Position numbers and translations under genes: made by a program | The notes under the pieces: model-generated | Told to the model about the DNA's origin: nothing | The model's database searches: none | The model's input: the letters and a program-made list of their open reading frames with translations, nothing else | Shown: in pieces, positions 12,840-19,524 of the stretch | Layout of the letters: each line of letters starts with the position of its first letter | How positions within the stretch are numbered: position 1 is the first letter of the stretch | IMG/VR virus record: IMGVR_UViG_3300032242_000388 | Location: 1-33,562 of that record | DNA: 33,562 nt | Strand: one strand, 5' to 3' | Source of the DNA: a virus

Positions 12840-12885
12840 TGTCCACAATCTAAGGGGGCTATGCGACCTGGTGTGGACAGTCCAC

Positions 12886-13094
12886 TTGACCCACAGCCAT
12901 TCCGGATTCGGCATGAGGGGGAGGGGGTAGGGCCGACGGCATAGGGCCTGCTGCAACGGAGCGTCTGCGAACAATTTTTTTGCAATGAAATTTTTTATTT
13001 TTTAAAAACCAACCGTCAAGTAATCCTTGACAGTTGGCGGCTAATTAAAAAATGCTTTATCATTCATGCACGCATCTACGCGGCCATACAACAT
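12886..13094. promoter_or_regulatory. Leader region of the structural operon with AT tracts, hairpin and candidate -35
   Basis: After a G-rich stretch (12914-12935), T tracts at 12975-12981, 12991-12996 and 12998-13003 make the DNA AT-rich and possibly bent. Next comes an inverted repeat (13009-13037) that contains a consensus TTGACA (13027-13032). The -10 is uncertain: AAAAAT after 15 bases, or TTTATC within TGCTTTATC after 23. No good ribosome binding site precedes the ATG at 13095. The region probably drives the late genes. Confidence 0.4.
13009..13037. repeat. Inverted repeat overlapping a TTGACA box
   Basis: CCAAC-C-GTCAAG, loop TAATC, CTTGAC-A-GTTGG: eleven of twelve positions pair. 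Read leftward it is followed by TTTTT, so it could terminate leftward transcription entering the repeat array. Read rightward the TTGACA of a possible promoter lies inside the right arm, which would suit an operator. Confidence 0.55.
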
Positions 13095-13553
13095 ATGAGT
13101 TTTTATTCACTGCCACTCGTCATCAATGAAGTGCGCGCCACGGAGGCGGTGCTTAACCGTATCTACGACGCGGCCAAGCTGGGCTTGAAGGGCGACAACC
13201 TGGCGCTGGCCGCAGGGCTGCTGCCCAAGGCGTACCGCCAACTGTGCGAGTTGGACCCGATCGCTGAGATGGCCGAACAGAAGGGCCGCGCTGAAGGCGA
13301 GATGACCGCATCCAAGCAACTGCACCAAGCAGCCGCCGAAGGCGACGCCAAAGCGGCGCTGGCCATTCTCCAGAACGTCCACGGCTGGGTAGCCAAGCAG
13401 TCCATCACTGTCGATGTGGACCAGCGCATATCTATCATCGGCGCACTGGCCGAGGCCGAACGACGCGCAGCGGATGTAATCGACGTCATAGCGCACGAAC
13501 CCACGCCGACGCTAAAGGCCCGGTTGGCCCCTGCGCGGCAGAGGGCTGAATAA
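13095..13553 (+). CDS. Probable terminase small subunit, 152 aa
   Basis: Starts MSFYSLPLVINEVRATEAVL. It is almost all helix, with a central acidic/basic segment (AEMAEQKGRAEGEM) and a C-terminal helix rich in Ala, Glu and Arg. No helix-turn-helix is clear, and the assignment rests mainly on position. It directly precedes the large terminase, and its stop overlaps that ATG (TAATG), as terS-terL pairs often do. Small terminases recognise the packaging site, which may lie in the repeat region just upstream. No Shine-Dalgarno sequence precedes the ATG, and no better in-frame start is seen. Confidence 0.62.
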   Translation: MSFYSLPLVINEVRATEAVLNRIYDAAKLGLKGDNLALAAGLLPKAYRQLCELDPIAEMAEQKGRAEGEMTASKQLHQAAAEGDAKAALAILQNVHGWVAKQSITVDVDQRISIIGALAEAERRAADVIDVIAHEPTPTLKARLAPARQRAE

Positions 13554-15082
13554 TGCAAACCACACGCTACTCGGCCGAAGACGAACAAGAATTGATGGCG
13601 CGGCTATGGTCGCCGCAGTACAAAGACAACCCGCTGGCGTTTGTAAAGTTTACGTTCCCGTGGGGCGTCAAGGGTACGCCACTGGAGAACTTTGACGGGC
13701 CGCGCAAATGGCAGCGCGAAGTGCTGCAAGAAATCACCACCCAGATACAAGCAAACAAAGGCTTGGTTGACTTCAACACCCTACGGCACACGGTCTCGTC
13801 TGGCCGGGGTATCGGCAAGTCCGCGCTGGTCTCGTGGATCGTGCTGTGGATGCTAACCACGCGGATTGGCTCAACGACCATCGTGTCGGCTAACTCGGAA
13901 AGCCAGCTGAGAAGTGTCACATGGGCCGAGATTACCAAGTGGCTGGCTATGTCACTTAACAGCCACTGGTTTGAAGTCTCGGCCACCAGGTTGATGCCCG
14001 CCAAGTGGCTGACCGAACTGGTTGAGCGCGATCTGAAGAAGGGCACACGCTACTGGGGCGTTGAGGGGCGGCTGTGGTCGGCTGAGAACCCGGACGCCTA
14101 CGCGGGTGTGCACAACTTTGACGGCGTGATGGTGATCTTTGATGAGGCCAGCGGTATAGACGACGCCATCTGGGCGGTGACGTCAGGCTTCTTTACGGAG
14201 AACACACCCAATCGGTTCTGGCTGGCGTTTAGCAACCCTCGGCGCAACAGCGGGTACTTCTACGAGACGTTCCACAGCAAGCGTGAGTTCTGGGTGACCA
14301 AGGTAGTGGACGCCCGCACTGTTGAGGGCACGGACAAGCAGGTCTATCAACAGATCATTGACGAATACGGGCCGGACTCTAGCCAAGCGCACGTTGAGGT
14401 GTACGGCGAGTTTCCCAACGCCGGGGACGATCAGTTTATCTCCAGCATGGTGGTCGATGACGCCATGAAACGGCCTAAGTATCAAGACCCGTCAGCGCCT
14501 ATAGTGATCGGCGTGGACCCGGCGCGGTTTGGTGCGGACGCCACGGTGCTGGCGATCCGGCAGGGCCGGGATATTGTCAAGATCATGCGGCACAGGGGCG
14601 ACGACACCATGACGGTAGTCGGGCATGTGATCGAAGCCATTGAGGAATGGAAGCCCGCGATGGTGTTTATTGACGAAGGCGGGCTGGGCGCTGGGATTGT
14701 GGACCGGCTCAAAGAGCAGCGGTACAAAATCAAGGGCGTTAACTTTGGCTGGAAGTCCAAAAACCCGGCGATGTACGGCAATATGCGCGCGCAGATTTGG
14801 GGCGATATGCGCGAATGGCTTAAAAGCGCCAGCATTCCAAACGACAGGTTCTTGAAATCTGATTTGATTTCGCCTATGATGAAGCCAGATTCCAAAGGCT
14901 CAATATTTTTGGAGTCTAAGAAAGACATGAAGGCGCGCGGTTTAGCGTCGCCGGATGCTGCGGATGCGATAGCGCTGACGTTCTCGTATCCAGTAGCCAG
15001 TCGTGGGGACTTGAGTGCCCGCACCGAGCGGCGCACGGTTTCTGAGCGCGGCGCAGTTGCAACTTCTTGGATGGGATTTTGA
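13553..15082 (+). CDS. terL: Terminase large subunit
   Basis: A 509-residue DNA packaging motor. The ATPase domain shows Walker A SGRGIGKS at 83-90 and Walker B M-V-I-F-D-E at 193-198, with catalytic Glu198. The nuclease domain shows G-V-D-P-A-R-F-G at 320-327 (D322), V-F-I-D-E-G-G at 371-377 (D374), and S-P-D-A-A-D-A at 466-472 (D468, D471), the RNase H-like metal ligands. It cuts and pumps concatemeric DNA through the portal into the prohead. Its length is typical. It overlaps the terS-like gene by one base. The headful or cos mode cannot be told from the protein alone; P22-like head genes suggest headful packaging. Confidence 0.95.
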   Translation: MQTTRYSAEDEQELMARLWSPQYKDNPLAFVKFTFPWGVKGTPLENFDGPRKWQREVLQEITTQIQANKGLVDFNTLRHTVSSGRGIGKSALVSWIVLWMLTTRIGSTTIVSANSESQLRSVTWAEITKWLAMSLNSHWFEVSATRLMPAKWLTELVERDLKKGTRYWGVEGRLWSAENPDAYAGVHNFDGVMVIFDEASGIDDAIWAVTSGFFTENTPNRFWLAFSNPRRNSGYFYETFHSKREFWVTKVVDARTVEGTDKQVYQQIIDEYGPDSSQAHVEVYGEFPNAGDDQFISSMVVDDAMKRPKYQDPSAPIVIGVDPARFGADATVLAIRQGRDIVKIMRHRGDDTMTVVGHVIEAIEEWKPAMVFIDEGGLGAGIVDRLKEQRYKIKGVNFGWKSKNPAMYGNMRAQIWGDMREWLKSASIPNDRFLKSDLISPMMKPDSKGSIFLESKKDMKARGLASPDAADAIALTFSYPVASRGDLSARTERRTVSERGAVATSWMGF

Positions 15083-15083
15083 T

Positions 15084-15344
15084 ATGGCGACTAAGAAAAG
15101 TGTTTCTTTATCCGTTGGCCGAGGCGAGAAGTTGCCAGTGTCTAAGGGCGCAGGCTTGACAGCCAAGGGCCGCGAGAAGTACAACGCAGCTACGGGGTCA
15201 AACCTCAAAGCGCCAGCGCCTAACCCCAAGACTAAAGCAGATCAGGGACGCAAAGATTCATTTTGCGCGCGAATGGGTGCCGTTGCGGCTAACGCCAAAG
15301 ACGGCGAACGCGCCAAAGCGGCGCTCAAACGATGGAAGTGTTGA
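15084..15344 (+). CDS. Small basic phage protein, 86 aa (DUF6321-like)
   Basis: Starts MATKKSVSLSVGRGEKLPVS. The patterns GLTAKGREKYNAATGSNLK and D-S-F-C-A-R-M-x(n)-R-A-K-A-A-L-K-R-W-K-C look like the phage family I know as DUF6321, often found near terminase genes. The protein is strongly basic, with conserved cysteines at S-F-C-A-R-M and the last residue. The ATG at 15084 starts one base after the terminase stop. Function is unknown; a head-assembly or DNA-binding role is guessed from charge and position. Confidence 0.75.
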   Translation: MATKKSVSLSVGRGEKLPVSKGAGLTAKGREKYNAATGSNLKAPAPNPKTKADQGRKDSFCARMGAVAANAKDGERAKAALKRWKC

Positions 15345-15345
15345 T

Positions 15346-15501
15346 ATGGCTACCAAACCTGGCTTGTATGCCAATATCCATGCTAAACAGGCCCGCATCA
15401 AAGCTGGCTCTGGCGAGAAAATGAACAAAGTGGGCAGCAAAGCTGCACCTACGGCTAAAGATTTTAAAGACTCTGCCAAGACGGCAAAGAAAGGCAAATG
15501 A
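15346..15501 (+). CDS. Small basic phage protein, 51 aa (GLYANIHAKQ type)
   Basis: Starts MATKPGLYANIHAKQARIKA and continues with GSGEKMNKVGSKAAPTAKDF. The sequence GLYANI..K..RI..GSGEKM is a recurrent short phage protein type, often next to the families found on either side of it here. It is Lys-rich and probably disordered at the end (DSAKTAKKGK). It starts one base after the previous stop, and its stop overlaps the next ATG (TGATG). The role is unknown. Confidence 0.75.
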   Translation: MATKPGLYANIHAKQARIKAGSGEKMNKVGSKAAPTAKDFKDSAKTAKKGK

Positions 15502-15653
15502 TGGCTACTAAAATGTCCCCCAAAATGAAGATGTTTGAAAAGTCCAGCATGGACAAAGAAAAAGGCATGAAAGAAGGCAGCAAAAAAGACATGGCTGGCG
15601 ATAAAAAGCAAATGCCTAAGATGGTCGTGACTGTCGCCAAAAAAAGGAAGTAA
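15501..15653 (+). CDS. Met/Lys-rich small protein, 50 aa
   Basis: Starts MATKMSPKMKMFEKSSMDKE and ends V-A-K-K-R-K. Of 50 residues 9 are Met and 15 are Lys, with a net charge near +10, and it is very likely disordered. The start overlaps the previous stop and the next gene begins one base after its stop, so it lies in an unbroken coding chain despite its odd composition. It may bind DNA or the head interior; that is inference. Confidence 0.68.
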   Translation: MATKMSPKMKMFEKSSMDKEKGMKEGSKKDMAGDKKQMPKMVVTVAKKRK

Positions 15654-15654
15654 C

Positions 15655-15792
15655 ATGCCACTCGTTAAATCTAAATCGCCCGAGGCGTTCCGCAAGAACG
15701 TCAAAGCTGAGATCAAAGCTGGCAAGCCAGTGAAACAAGCCGTGGCAATCGCGTATGCGGTTAAACGTGCAACGCCGCCAAAGAAAAAATGA
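15655..15792 (+). CDS. Small basic phage protein, 45 aa (KQAVAIAYAVKR type)
   Basis: Starts MPLVKSKSPEAFRKNVKAEI and contains GKPVKQAVAIAYAVKR before a Lys tail. This is a widespread tiny phage protein with the pattern (S)-P-x-A-F-x-x-N-x-x-x-E-x-x-x-G-K-P-x-K-Q-A-V-A-I-A-Y. Its role is unknown. The stop overlaps the start of the Cpn10-like gene (ATGA). Confidence 0.78.
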   Translation: MPLVKSKSPEAFRKNVKAEIKAGKPVKQAVAIAYAVKRATPPKKK

Positions 15793-16031
15793 CCCCAAAA
15801 GCCCTGCAAAACTGCATAATCATGGACCGTGATGTTGAGACTCACGCATTGTTTGTGCTGCCCCCCGGTGAAAAACTTCCAACGGGTGTGATAGTATCCG
15901 CTGGACCTGACTGCAAAGAACTCAAAGTCGGCGACCGGGTATACTTCGATGTAGGGCAAGAATTTACGCACATGGGCAAAGAGTATGTCCTGATGCGCGA
16001 ACCTCACGTTTTAGGGGTCTTTAATGGCTGA
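15789..16031 (+). CDS. GroES/Cpn10-like co-chaperonin, 80 aa
   Basis: Starts MTPKALQNCIIMDRDVETHA. The GroES-like features are GVIVSAGPDCKELKVGDRVY, then F-D-V-G-Q-E-F and G-K-E-Y-V-L-M-R-E-P-H-V-L-G-V, matching the Cpn10 pattern v-G-D-x-V-x-F...eY-x-v-m-r-E...iLgv. Phage Cpn10-like proteins may replace host GroES so that GroEL can fold the coat protein, as T4 gp31 does. At 80 residues it is slightly shorter than GroES (97). It starts on the previous stop (ATGA), and its end overlaps the portal start by eight bases. Confidence 0.75.
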   Translation: MTPKALQNCIIMDRDVETHALFVLPPGEKLPTGVIVSAGPDCKELKVGDRVYFDVGQEFTHMGKEYVLMREPHVLGVFNG

Positions 16032-18174
16032 TCCAACCGGAATGGCCGCTGTGGCTAACGTAGCTGCTGGCGGCAAACCACTGAAAAGCGACTCAGACAT
16101 TCTGACCGTTGCGCGCAGCCGTCTGGATATGGCCATTTCCTCGCTGTCTGAGAGCCGTGAGGACGAGATCGACGACCTGCGGTTCTACGCCGGTTCTCCA
16201 GACAACTGCTGGCAGTGGCCAGCGGACATTTTGGCCACTCGCGGCGCGGTCCAAGGCCAAGCGATCAACGCCCGGCCTACGCTGACCATCAACAAGCTGC
16301 CCCAGCACGTTCGCCAAGTCACCAACGACATGCGGCAAAACCGCCCAGGCGCTAAAGTCATTCCCGTGGATGACAACGCTGACATTGAAGTGGCGCAGAT
16401 TTTTAATGGCATGATTCGGCACATTGAGTACATTTCTGACGCTGACGTGGCCTACGACACCGCCTGCGAGAACCAAGTTTCCTACGGCGAAGGGTACATC
16501 ACCCTGATGACCGAGTATTGCGACGACAACACGTTTGATCAAGACATCAAGATCGGCCGTGTGCGCAACTCGTTCAGCGTTTACATGGACCCGATGATCC
16601 AAGACCCCACTGGCGCAGACGCCAAGTGGTGTTTTATCACCGAGGACTACACTAAAGCCGAATACGAACGCATGTATCCCGATGCGTCGCCCGTTTCTAC
16701 GTTGCAGTCGCTGGGTGTGGGCGATCAGTCGATCAGCAACTGGCTGAACGAAGACACTGTACGCATCGCCAGCTACTACTACGTTGACTACGACAAGACC
16801 ACGCTTAATTTGTACCCCGGCAACCAGTCTGCGTTTGTAAACACGCCCGAAGACAAGATGCTCAAGGGCATGTTTGGCAAGCCGGTCAAGTCTCGCGTGT
16901 CCGAGCGCCCCCGGGTTAAGTACTGCAAGATCAACGGTTACGAAATTCTTGAAGAAAAAGAGTGGGCAGGCAAGTGGATTCCCGTTATCCGCGTTGTCGG
17001 CAACGAATTTGAGGTTGACGGTCGTTTGTACGTGTCTGGCTTGGTGCGTAACGCCAAAGACGCCCAGCGGATGTACAACTACTGGGTATCCCAAGAAGCT
17101 GAGATGCTGGCGCTTGCGCCAAAAGCACCGTTTATCGGCTACGGCGGGCAGTTTGAAGGCTACGAAGACAAGTGGAAGACCGCTAACACCCAAAATTGGC
17201 CTTATTTGGAGGTCAATCCAGACGTTACAGACGGTCAAGGCGCTGTCTTGCCACTACCCCAGCGGGCACAGCCTCCAATGGCCTCTAGCGGCCTTCTGCA
17301 AGCCAAGGCGGGCGCTGCTGAAGACATCAAGTCCACCACTGGGCAATATAACGCTTCTTTGGGCATGGGTTCCAACGAGCGTTCGGGCAAAGCCATCTTG
17401 GCACGCCAGCGAGAAGGCGACGTGGGCACCTATCACTACGGTGACAACCTCACCCGCGCCGTGCGTCACGTGGCCCGTCAGTTGGTGGACTTGATTCCTA
17501 AAATTTACGACACACAGCGCATTGCTCGGATCATCGGTGAGGATGGCGAGACCAAGATGGTCAAGATCAACCCCGAGCAGGCCGAGCCAGTCAACAAGAT
17601 CGTTGACCAAAACGGCATCGTAATTGAGAAAATCTACAATCCAGGCGTCGGCAAGTACGACGTAGTGGCGACCACCGGCCCAGGCTACGCGACTAAGCGT
17701 CAAGAGGCACTTGAAGCAATGGCACAACTGTTGCAGGGTAACCCTCAACTGTGGACTGTGGCCGGTGACCTGTTTGTCAAGAACATGGATTGGCCTGGCG
17801 CTCAAGAGATGGCTGAACGGTTTAAGAAAACTATGGACCCCAAACTGTTGTCCGATGCGGATGAAAATCCAGCATTGCAAGCTGCTCAGCAGCAGATGCA
17901 GGCAATGGGCCAAGAGTTGCAGCAGATGCATCAGATGCTGCAAGACGTTGGCAAGACCGTTGAAGTGCAAGACATGCACCGCAAAGACTTTGAAGCGCAA
18001 GTCAAGGCGTTTGATGCCGAGACTAAGCGTTTGACTGCTGTGCAAGCGTCTATGTCGCCCGAGCAGATTCAAGACATTGTTATGGGCACGGTCCACGGCA
18101 TGATCACCTCGGGCGATCTGGTGGGTGAGATGCCCGGCCGTGATATGAATATGGAACAAGGGATGCCACAATGA
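16024..18174 (+). CDS. P22-like portal protein
   Basis: A 716-residue portal, close in length to P22 gp1 (725). It starts MADPTGMAAVANVAAGG. Family-like features are E-D-E-I-D-D-L-R-F-Y-A-G near 45-57, NARPTLTINKLPQHVRQVTND, and YDTACENQVSYGEGYITL. The C-terminal region (about 610-680) is Gln/Met-rich coiled coil (QQQMQAMGQELQQMHQMLQD), like the barrel helix of P22 portals. It forms the dodecameric ring through which DNA is packaged and on which gp4-like protein assembles. AGGGG precedes the ATG inside the Cpn10-like gene. Its last four bases overlap the next start (ATGA). Confidence 0.92.
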   Translation: MADPTGMAAVANVAAGGKPLKSDSDILTVARSRLDMAISSLSESREDEIDDLRFYAGSPDNCWQWPADILATRGAVQGQAINARPTLTINKLPQHVRQVTNDMRQNRPGAKVIPVDDNADIEVAQIFNGMIRHIEYISDADVAYDTACENQVSYGEGYITLMTEYCDDNTFDQDIKIGRVRNSFSVYMDPMIQDPTGADAKWCFITEDYTKAEYERMYPDASPVSTLQSLGVGDQSISNWLNEDTVRIASYYYVDYDKTTLNLYPGNQSAFVNTPEDKMLKGMFGKPVKSRVSERPRVKYCKINGYEILEEKEWAGKWIPVIRVVGNEFEVDGRLYVSGLVRNAKDAQRMYNYWVSQEAEMLALAPKAPFIGYGGQFEGYEDKWKTANTQNWPYLEVNPDVTDGQGAVLPLPQRAQPPMASSGLLQAKAGAAEDIKSTTGQYNASLGMGSNERSGKAILARQREGDVGTYHYGDNLTRAVRHVARQLVDLIPKIYDTQRIARIIGEDGETKMVKINPEQAEPVNKIVDQNGIVIEKIYNPGVGKYDVVATTGPGYATKRQEALEAMAQLLQGNPQLWTVAGDLFVKNMDWPGAQEMAERFKKTMDPKLLSDADENPALQAAQQQMQAMGQELQQMHQMLQDVGKTVEVQDMHRKDFEAQVKAFDAETKRLTAVQASMSPEQIQDIVMGTVHGMITSGDLVGEMPGRDMNMEQGMPQ

Positions 18175-18533
18175 AAGCCTGTGATTTTTTAGGTCTGTTG
18201 TTTTTGGCCCGTGATGTAGCGCACAGTGTTCACCTGAATACTCGCAGCTTTAGCAAGCACACGGCGCTCAACATTTTCTATGACCGCATTATTGATGCGG
18301 CTGATGATTTTGCTGAGTCCTACCAAGGCCGTCATGGTTTAATTGGACCAATTACGCTACACTCTGCAAAGAAAACAGCCAACATCATTGAATTTTTGGA
18401 AGACTCACTCGCAGAGATTGAGGCGGCCAGATATGAGGTGGTTGACAAAACCGATATGTCGTTGCAACAATTGATTGACAACATCATTGAAATTTATCTG
18501 CGCACGTTGTACAAGTTAAAATTCTTGGCATAA
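18171..18533 (+). CDS. Dps/ferritin-like helical phage protein, 120 aa (DUF5856-like)
   Basis: Starts MKACDFLGLLFLARDVAHSV. The first two helices carry H18, H21 and H30, then D42, D45, D46 and E49 (RIIDAADDFAESYQG), a layout like the Dps pattern H-W-N...D-x-I-A-E-R. It resembles the short phage family DUF5856; I am fairly but not fully sure. If it binds iron it could protect DNA, but a purely structural helical bundle is equally possible. It is coupled to the portal gene by ATGA. Confidence 0.6.
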   Translation: MKACDFLGLLFLARDVAHSVHLNTRSFSKHTALNIFYDRIIDAADDFAESYQGRHGLIGPITLHSAKKTANIIEFLEDSLAEIEAARYEVVDKTDMSLQQLIDNIIEIYLRTLYKLKFLA

Positions 18534-18541
18534 GGATCATC

Positions 18542-18844
18542 ATGGAATTGCTCAACCCCCTATCTAAAGTCGATTACCCTGGTCGCACTGCTTCATATAC
18601 TGGCACTGCAGGTAACACTGCTGACTGGAGTCCAGGTCCAGAGGGCGTGGTGATCTGGTCTACCACTCCTTGTTATGTTGAGATTGGTCCCGGCGCTGTG
18701 GCGACCACTGCCAGCACCCCAATCCCTGCATTCACACCGATTCCGTTCTACGTGGCTATGGGCACCGGCGCACCTTTTCGCGTGAGCGCAATCCAAGTGA
18801 CTGACGCTGGTTCGATTTACTGCAAGCCAATCAATAAATCATGA
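18542..18844 (+). CDS. Beta-rich virion-type protein, 100 aa
   Basis: Starts MELLNPLSKVDYPGRTASYT. It is rich in Thr, Gly, Pro and Ala, with strands such as GVVIWSTTPCYVEIG and Y-V-A-M-G-T-G. It resembles small phage structural proteins without a named family. AAGGATCATC precedes the ATG, and the stop overlaps the next start (ATGA). It is probably a minor virion or fibre-associated component. Confidence 0.68.
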   Translation: MELLNPLSKVDYPGRTASYTGTAGNTADWSPGPEGVVIWSTTPCYVEIGPGAVATTASTPIPAFTPIPFYVAMGTGAPFRVSAIQVTDAGSIYCKPINKS

Positions 18845-19008
18845 GCTTTGGTGTCGCCCTCCGCAACGCACTAGGTCTTGGCCTTGGCGGCATCGCTACG
18901 CTGCTTTCAGGCACACGCGATAACGGTGCTTCGGTGGGCAATTTGCTTACTGAATCTGGCGACAACCTCGTCCAAGAAGACGGCGGTCAAATTCTTTTGG
19001 AGCCTTAA
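18841..19008 (+). CDS. Small protein, 55 aa, with LTESGDNLVQEDGGQILLE tail
   Basis: Starts MSFGVALRNALGLGLGGIAT. A Gly/Leu-rich N-terminal segment could touch a membrane. The C-terminal part has the short repeat pattern LLTESGDNL...EDGGQILLE, seen in phage tail-region proteins where it forms beta strands. It overlaps the previous gene by four bases and ends one base before the next ATG. Function is unknown. Confidence 0.68.
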   Translation: MSFGVALRNALGLGLGGIATLLSGTRDNGASVGNLLTESGDNLVQEDGGQILLEP

Positions 19009-19009
19009 C

Positions 19010-19516
19010 ATGACGGTTCTTCTCTCTCCTGCCGCCGGTGTTGCTGCTCAGTTCTTCACCAATACCGGCGCGGTCCTGACCGGCGGTAAGCTGTACACCT
19101 ACAACGCAGGCACGACAACACCCGCGCCTACGTACACCACTGTGGCTGGCAGTACGTACCATCCTAATCCGATTGTGCTGAATGCAGCAGGGCGCGTGCC
19201 CAACAGCGGTGAAGTTTGGTTAGACAACAACTTGCAGTACAAGTTTGTGCTGAAGGACTCCGCCGATGTCCTGATTGCCACTTACGACAATATCTCGGGC
19301 GCGTTTAATCCCGCAAACATTCAAGTTGTAAATGGTACTGGCAACGGCGTGCTAAGAACTTATAGTATGCCTACTGCGCCAGCAAGCATCTATCAGACAA
19401 ACATTTATATCAACGGCGTGTATCAAATTAAAAACTCATACACTCTTGCGGGGACAACATTTACGTTCTCTGAAGCACCGCCTCCGACTTCGGTCATTGA
19501 GTTTCAATACTATTAA
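19010..19516 (+). CDS. Tail spike/fibre adaptor with head-binding-like domain, 168 aa
   Basis: Starts MTVLLSPAAGVAAQFFTNTG. The pattern GGKLYTYNAGTTTPAPTYT...PNPIVLNAAGR...WLDN..YKFVLKDS.......YDNI is that of the N-terminal virion-attachment domain of podovirus tail spikes. A second module (YINGVYQIKNSYT...F-S-E-A-P-P) follows. The enzyme or receptor-binding part is absent; the next gene supplies a beta-helix. So the spike may be split into adaptor and depolymerase subunits. The start at 19010 is chosen over 18878, which would run inside the previous gene. Confidence 0.78.
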   Translation: MTVLLSPAAGVAAQFFTNTGAVLTGGKLYTYNAGTTTPAPTYTTVAGSTYHPNPIVLNAAGRVPNSGEVWLDNNLQYKFVLKDSADVLIATYDNISGAFNPANIQVVNGTGNGVLRTYSMPTAPASIYQTNIYINGVYQIKNSYTLAGTTFTFSEAPPPTSVIEFQYY

Positions 19517-19524
19517 GGACAAAT

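Larger units (their letters stand above)
12455..12885. repeat. Iteron-like array of GTGGAC/GTCCAC; candidate replication origin
   Basis: The hexamer GTGGAC or its complement occurs 14 times in about 430 bases. GTCCAC starts at 12456, 12575, 12721, 12729, 12738, 12832, 12841 and 12880. GTGGAC starts at 12529, 12549, 12617, 12789, 12825 and 12873. About 0.2 would be expected by chance. Several copies read TTGTCCACA, one base from the E. coli DnaA box TTATCCACA and equal to the DnaA box of high-GC Gram-positives; TGTGGATAG (12625-12633) is another near-match. An AT-rich segment (about 12633-12705) inside the array could be an unwinding element. No gene fits the region. An origin is favoured; a partition site, packaging site or operator cluster is possible. 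Confidence 0.7.

Noticed and set aside
12598-12846. Leftward reading frame of 82 codons in the repeat array
   Set aside because: It is formed by the GTGGAC repeats themselves (repeated H-V-D-N-V-like runs), has no ribosome binding site and overlaps another equally open frame.
12507-12885. CRISPR array
   Set aside because: Repeats are only 6-9 bases, in both orientations, with 0-3 base gaps; no 25-40 base repeat-spacer rhythm and no cas genes. The Cas4-like nuclease belongs to the replication module.
16093-17238. 381-codon leftward reading frame
   Set aside because: Antisense to the portal gene; Val/His/Leu-rich translation typical of the complement of a coding strand.
18878-19009. Longer N-terminus for the spike adaptor
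   Set aside because: It lies inside the 55-residue gene in another frame; the attachment domain begins right after ATG 19010.
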